This document shows positions 59,457 through 64,000 of a stretch of DNA of 64,000 nt, piece by piece. The DNA is taken from positions 115,001-179,000 of the forward strand of contig MCFG01000087.1 of assembly GCA_002104895.1 (NCBI GenBank). The letters run 5' to 3'. Source of the DNA: Anaeromyces robustus (lineage: Eukaryota; Neocallimastigomycota; Neocallimastigomycetes; Neocallimastigales; Neocallimastigaceae). Within the stretch, counting starts at the first letter, position 1. Each line of letters starts with the position of its first letter. A model generated the notes under the pieces. The model worked only from the letters and a program-made list of their open reading frames with translations, did no database searches and was not told the origin of the DNA. The translations under genes were made by a program, and so were the position numbers.

Positions 59457-59851
59457 TTAACGGTACTACATTATATATAAATAATATAAAAATAAAAATT
59501 AATATTTGTTTAATAAAGGTTAATATATATATAATACATATAGTTTATGTATTAAAGGAACAACATACTTTGTGGAAACCAATGTCTTCAGCGTATTCAC
59601 GGAAGGCTTGTCTGCAAAGGTTTAAGCCATACTTACGGATAACACCGGCACGGTTTTCAGTGACACGGCTATATTAATCCATTAAAAATAATTATGCATT
59701 TCATATATTAAATAATCATTTTTGTTAATACTCATCATTAATCACATTAACAATTATTTTATTCATCAAAATTTCTAATAGATCCATACCAGCAACGGGA
59801 ACCCTTTCCGTAACGACGTGGGTGAGAGAACCAAACTTGATCGTGAGCCAT
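59457..59851 (-). CDS. Ribosomal protein uS14 (S29), 3 exons, partly lacking zinc ligands
   Basis: Protein of the 40S subunit. Exons: 59790-59851, 59569-59668, 59457-59465; 56 codons plus stop, the normal length. The sequence starts [19 protein letters not shown] and continues [37 protein letters not shown]. The last exon is only nine nt (Tyr-Arg-stop). At the usual zinc positions 21/24/39/42 it has Cys21, Thr24, Cys39 and Ala42, so two of four ligands are missing; Cys20 is extra. As in eL43, codon use is biased and G+C-rich. Loss of these cysteines is known in some fungal uS14 proteins. Confidence 0.94.
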
Positions 59852-59960
59852 TTTAATATTAATATATTATCAATTCAAAAGAGAGAGGGAAAAAAAAAAT
59901 TTCATCAAAGTTATTGTAAACACATATAGAAAATCATAATATTATTTAAATTGGTGGCTT

Positions 59961-59971
59961 TGACCAATCAT
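59961..59971 (-). promoter_or_regulatory. Candidate CCAAT-type promoter element of uS14
   Basis: Same 11 bp (ATGATTGGTCA on minus) as upstream of eL43, at a similar distance (110 bp) from the ATG. Confidence 0.5.
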
Positions 59972-60053
59972 ATATATTTTTAAATAATTGATAATACAGT
60001 TGAACATTTATTAATAATACTATTGATAATATATAGACTAAAAATTGTGAGTG

Positions 60054-60059
60054 CACGTG
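60054..60059. promoter_or_regulatory. CACGTG (E-box) in a divergent promoter
   Basis: Six-bp palindrome 137 bp before the RED-like ATG and 203 bp before the uS14 ATG. Typical target of bHLH factors; function here is untested. Confidence 0.35.
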
Positions 60060-60195
60060 TCCTTTTACATATATTTATTAAATTTTTAAAATTTACATAA
60101 AAATTAATTATGTTGATTTTTACACAAATAGAAGTATATTCCAATTAATATTTTTTAATTATTTTTAATTTAAGATATAATATATATATATAAAA

Positions 60196-63100
60196 ATGAA
60201 TCAAGATGACTTTAGAAGATTACTTGCGACACCCCAGCCTATAAAAAAAAAGTAATTTAACTTAATTATATTCACATATGTAATAATTATACATAAATTT
60301 TTATATAATAGATTTCTAATTTTTATTTTTATTTTTATTTTTTATTATTATTTTTTTTAAAGCAATAATAAATTTAAGGCTCCAAAAAAAGAAAATTCAT
60401 TTTCAAAAAATGATTTATCTAAGTCAAAACCAAAAAAAAAGTAATAATAAAATAAATATATGTAATAAGAAATTATATTAAATAATAACAAAATAAATAA
60501 ATGTAATAAGAAATGATATTAAATAAAAATAAAATCTATAATTTATATATTAAATTAATTAGATGGAAAAAACCCATAAATGAAGAAGTGGATAAACATT
60601 ATCGTGATCGTGCAAAAGAAAGACGTCAAGAAATGAATCCTGATTATGAAGAAACAAAAGCTATCTTTTCTATGTTAAACAAAAATAGGTAAATTAAATA
60701 ATAAAATTAAATTAAAAGTAAAAATAAAAATAAAAATAAAATAATGAAATTTAATTTTTTATTAAAATGTTACTATTAATACATAGTGATGTAGAAATTA
60801 ATGAAAAAACTTTAACGTATGAACAATCAAAGTATCTTGGTGGTGATGAATCTCACACGCATTTAGTAAAAGGTCTGGATTATGCTTTCTTGAAAAAAGT
60901 TAGAAAAGAACTTGAAATGAAAAAAATACAAGAAAAAAAGTATGTATTTTTTGAAGTTTAATTTTTATTTTTAAAATTCCATATAATATAGAAAAAAAAA
61001 AAAAATAATAATAATAATAATTAATAATAAAAAAATGATATAGAATAAGATATAAATTAACAATAAATTAATATAACACTTATTAATAAAATTATAATAA
61101 AATAATAAATATTGTATATAAATTTACAATGTATAGAGATAATGAAGCAAAAGCTTATGTAGAACAGATACATGGTGATATTCAAAAACCAACATTTAAT
61201 TCAATATTAGCAAAAAATATACATTACTGGGCAGTTGAAAAACCCAAAGAACAATTACCTTTAAAAAATGAAATGTTTATTGCAGGAAGAATGGCATTTG
61301 TCTGGGAGTTAGGTTTAGAAAATGGATTCTATGTAGGAAGTAGTGATATACCAATTACATTACAAAGAAGTAAGGCAGAAATTAAAAATTATCAGGTAAA
61401 TATAATAAATAGATAATAATATAAAAAATTTATTTGTAATCTAAATATATAAAAATGTTAAATAACGTAAATATAGGATAAATTTGACGTTTCAACAAAC
61501 GATCTTGTTATTGATAAAATTTCACAAATTATGGTTAATGTTCGTCTTGGTATAAGGAATGTACAAAATCCATCAATGCAGGAAAAAAAGAAAATTAAGA
61601 AAAAGGAAAAAGCCAAAAAAATTAAAAAAGTTGAAAAAGTTGATACTCCTCCGGAAGACTATGAAGAGTAATTTTTTTTACATATATATTATTTATATAA
61701 TTCTAATTAATGTTTATGATACTAATTTTATATTTATTTAATTTATTTATTAATTTCTACTATATATATTATTAATTTAAAAAATTATTATATTATATTA
61801 TATTATATTATATTATATTATATTATATTATATTATATTATATTCTATTATATTATATTATATAATTTTGTTTTAATTATTTTTATTATATACACCTAAT
61901 AATTAATAATAAAAAAGTATCTTTGATGATGTTGGTATAAATTATAAGCTAGATTTTGAAAAAGATAAAAAAGATACAAATAATGATAATAAGGAAGAAA
62001 TACAGAAAAAAGAGGAATCTAATATTAAAAATAATTATTTTGGTTCAAATGTAAATAATGAGGATGATAAAGATGAGGATGATAAAGAAAAAGATAATAT
62101 TTCAAATATGGAATTATTTAAAGGATCTAAATTATTAGAAAAATTGATGGCTAATAATTACGATAATAATAAAGACAAAAAGAAAAAAGAAAGTAATAAT
62201 AATAAAGTTATAAATAATAAATCAAATGAGAATAATCAATTTGAGATGGATCTTGATGATTTAGGTAATGATACGAATAATGATGCTAATAATAATGATA
62301 AAAAATTAAGTACTTGGCAATCTGATGCTGATATAGGTCCATCAAGACCTCCAGAAGAATATAATAATGATGAACAATTAAATACATGGCAATCTGATGC
62401 CGATATAGGACCATCAAAACCTCCAGAGGAATATAATGATGATGAACAATTAAATACATGGCAATCTAATGTTGATATAGGTCCATCAAGACCACCAGAA
62501 GAGTATAATAATGATGAACAATTAAATACATGGCAATCTAATGTTGATATAGGACCATCAAAACCTCCAGAAGAGTACGATGATCTAGAAACAAAAAACG
62601 AAAATTATTATGAAGAATATAAATCAGATATAAATGTTCATGTTCCAAATAAAATTAAGCCTCTATCCAAGGAAAGAGATAATGATTTAGATTATTCAGA
62701 TTCTTCTGATTCTGAAGAAAATAATGATTATACCCAAATAGATCTTGGTACTAACAGGAATAAGCAAAGACAATTAAAAAGATGGGACTTTGATACTGAA
62801 GAAGAATGGAAACAATATAAAGATAATTGTGTTATTTTACCAAAAGCAGCATTTCAATATGGTGTAAAATTATCTGATGGAAGACAAAAATCAATGCATC
62901 CTAAATCAGATAATAAATCCAAAGATGAAAAATTAAATCGTGAATTAAAACAAATAGAAAAGATTATGGATGTTAAATATCGAAAGTCCTCACCTCCTTC
63001 TTCTAGTAAGCATAATGACAGTAATAATCATAGTCATGAACATGAATATAATCGTGATCATGATCATTCTAGTAGTTCACATTCACATTCACATTCACAT

Positions 63101-63196
63101 TCCAGTCATCATCATTCAAGTAGCAAAAGACATTCAAGGTCTAGATGGGATGATGATGATGATGATGATAGACACAGTAAAAGAAATAGACATTAA
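60196..63196 (+). CDS. RED/IK-like spliceosomal protein, 7 exons
   Basis: Homolog of RED (IK), a spliceosome B-complex protein that partners SMU1. Exons: 60196-60251, 60363-60440, 60563-60688, 60787-60939, 61137-61395, 61477-61667, 61918-63196; 713 codons plus stop. The N-terminal region has YRDRAKERRQEMNPDYEET and YLGGDESHTHLVKGLDYAFL, the family hallmark, and a further domain WELGLENGF..SDIPITLQRSK. The C-terminal part has the second RED signature RWDFDTEEEW followed by LPKAAFQYGVKLSDGR. In place of the RE/RD dipeptides of animal RED there are four copies of a ~26-residue repeat (WQSDADIGPSRPPEEY, 62310-62578) and a Ser/His-rich tail (SHSHSHSHSSHHHSS) ending in poly-Asp and basic residues. 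The short frames at 61559-61741 and 62970-63224 are shadows. Confidence 0.9.
61788..61862. repeat. (ATATT)n pentanucleotide array in a RED-gene intron
   Basis: About 14 copies of TATAT-T type units in intron 6 (61668-61917), with one TATTC variant. Confidence 0.93.
62310..62578 (+). repeat. Coding tandem repeat, about 78 bp x 3.5
   Basis: Encodes four near-identical blocks, TWQSDADIGPSRPPEEYNN with DEQLN spacers, in the RED-like protein. The copies differ at synonymous sites and at Asp/Asn and Arg/Lys, so they are not assembly duplicates. Confidence 0.93.
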
Positions 63197-64000
63197 ACTT
63201 AGTATTATTATTATTTTTTTTTAAATCCATTTTTTAAGAAAATAAAATTATTATACAAATTTTGATAATATATAATAATATATTGATATTGTAATTTATT
63301 TATTTATTTATTATTATTATTTATTTATTTATTTATTTATTTATTATTATTATTTATTTATTTATTTATTTATTCATTATTATTATTCTTATTATTATCG
63401 TTATAGTTCACATTTTATTTTTAATTTTAAAATTTAAAATTGTTTTTTTTTTATTTACAAATTTTTTAAACTAGTTTTGATTAATAAATAAAATTGATTG
63501 GCTAAAAATATTATTTAAAGTTTATATTAAAGAGAATTGTGTGACATTATACATAAAAAAATAAAGGGTTAGAAGAAAGTTATTTAAAAATTTTTTTTAT
63601 CCAAAAAGAAAAAAGAAGAAAGAAAAAAGAAAAAAGAAAAAAAAAAAAAAGCAAGAAAAATAATAAAAACATCAATAAAAACATCAATAAAAAGATGAAT
63701 TTTTAACTAACTTTAAAACAATATTACATTTTATATAAAGAAAAAATATAAATAACTTTAAAAGTAATATTACATTTTATATATTTATATAAAGAATAAA
63801 TATAAATTATATTAAATATAAAATGTTTTGAAAGTCTATTATAGTATGAAATATGAAGAAATTATTGAAATTATTAAATATTAACTTTGTTAATAAGTAA
63901 TGTTTTTTTTTTTTTAATTTCATGTAATAATATTCTTATGTGAAATAAAAACTATTAACATCAATATAATTATATCAACGTAAATTTATCAATGGAAATA
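63197..64000. other. 3' flank of the RED-like gene, no gene seen
   Basis: A/T-rich DNA with ATTT/ATT repeats at about 63297-63400 and an A/G-rich run at 63604-63660. No coding frame to the window edge. Confidence 0.7.

Larger units (their letters stand above)
59852..60195. other. Divergent promoter of uS14 and the RED-like gene
   Basis: 344 bp. It holds the element at 59961-59971 and, at 60054-60059, a CACGTG palindrome in an otherwise A/T-only stretch. Confidence 0.7.

Noticed and set aside
59669-59789. Box C/D snoRNA in a uS14 intron (TGATGA seen on the minus strand)
   Set aside because: No CTGA box D or terminal stem could be found.

Overview
The window is nuclear DNA of an extremely AT-rich eukaryote, most likely an anaerobic gut fungus (Neocallimastigomycota) or a close flagellated chytrid-like fungus. 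The evidence is: nearly pure A/T intergenic DNA with long ATT and ATTT arrays; genes split by many short GTAA..TAG introns; fungal-type proteins (monofunctional chorismate mutase, Pmt-type O-mannosyltransferase, separate GAR transformylase); and at least one, perhaps two, genes typical of organisms with cilia or flagella. This assignment is inference; no marker was compared with a database.

I rebuilt gene models by hand, joining exons with GT..AG sites so that the frame and the conserved family motifs are kept. Layout: an unidentified partial gene (1-805, -); GAR transformylase ADE8 (2496-3110, +); a 12-exon protein O-mannosyltransferase (3831-7180, -); one giant gene (8118-17307, -) for a low-complexity Glu-rich protein of about 2,870 residues; replication factor C large subunit RFC1 (19321-24795, +); an unidentified 17-exon coiled-coil protein (25624-29326, -); an SLC35B4/YEA4-type nucleotide-sugar transporter (29999-32214, -); a SANT/Myb-like protein (33059-35522, +); a 3.4-kb gene-poor stretch with a possible MITE; an intron-containing tRNA-Ile(UAU) (38987-39079, +); a MEF2-type MADS-box factor (40479-41669, +); a Cid1-type nucleotidyltransferase (42454-46220, +); Elongator subunit ELP1 (46815-52076, +); a CIMIP1/C20orf85-like ciliary protein (52730-53718, -); chorismate mutase (54884-56235, +); ribosomal proteins eL43 and uS14 (57300-57952 and 59457-59851, -); and a RED/IK-like splicing factor (60196-63196, +).

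Most genes are housekeeping functions and do not form a pathway together. Two points stand out. First, very small exons are common (candidates of 1, 4, 5, 6, 9, 14, 17, 17 and 22 nt). Without them the conserved protein families lose frame, so automatic annotation will break these genes. Second, two large open reading frames that would normally be called separate genes join through small exons into a single giant gene carrying a short ERICH3-like motif. With the CIMIP1-like gene, this suggests flagellar-axoneme biology.

The main limits are that all family calls come from recognising motifs by eye, splice sites are predicted without transcripts, and long microsatellites may be mis-sized in the assembly.
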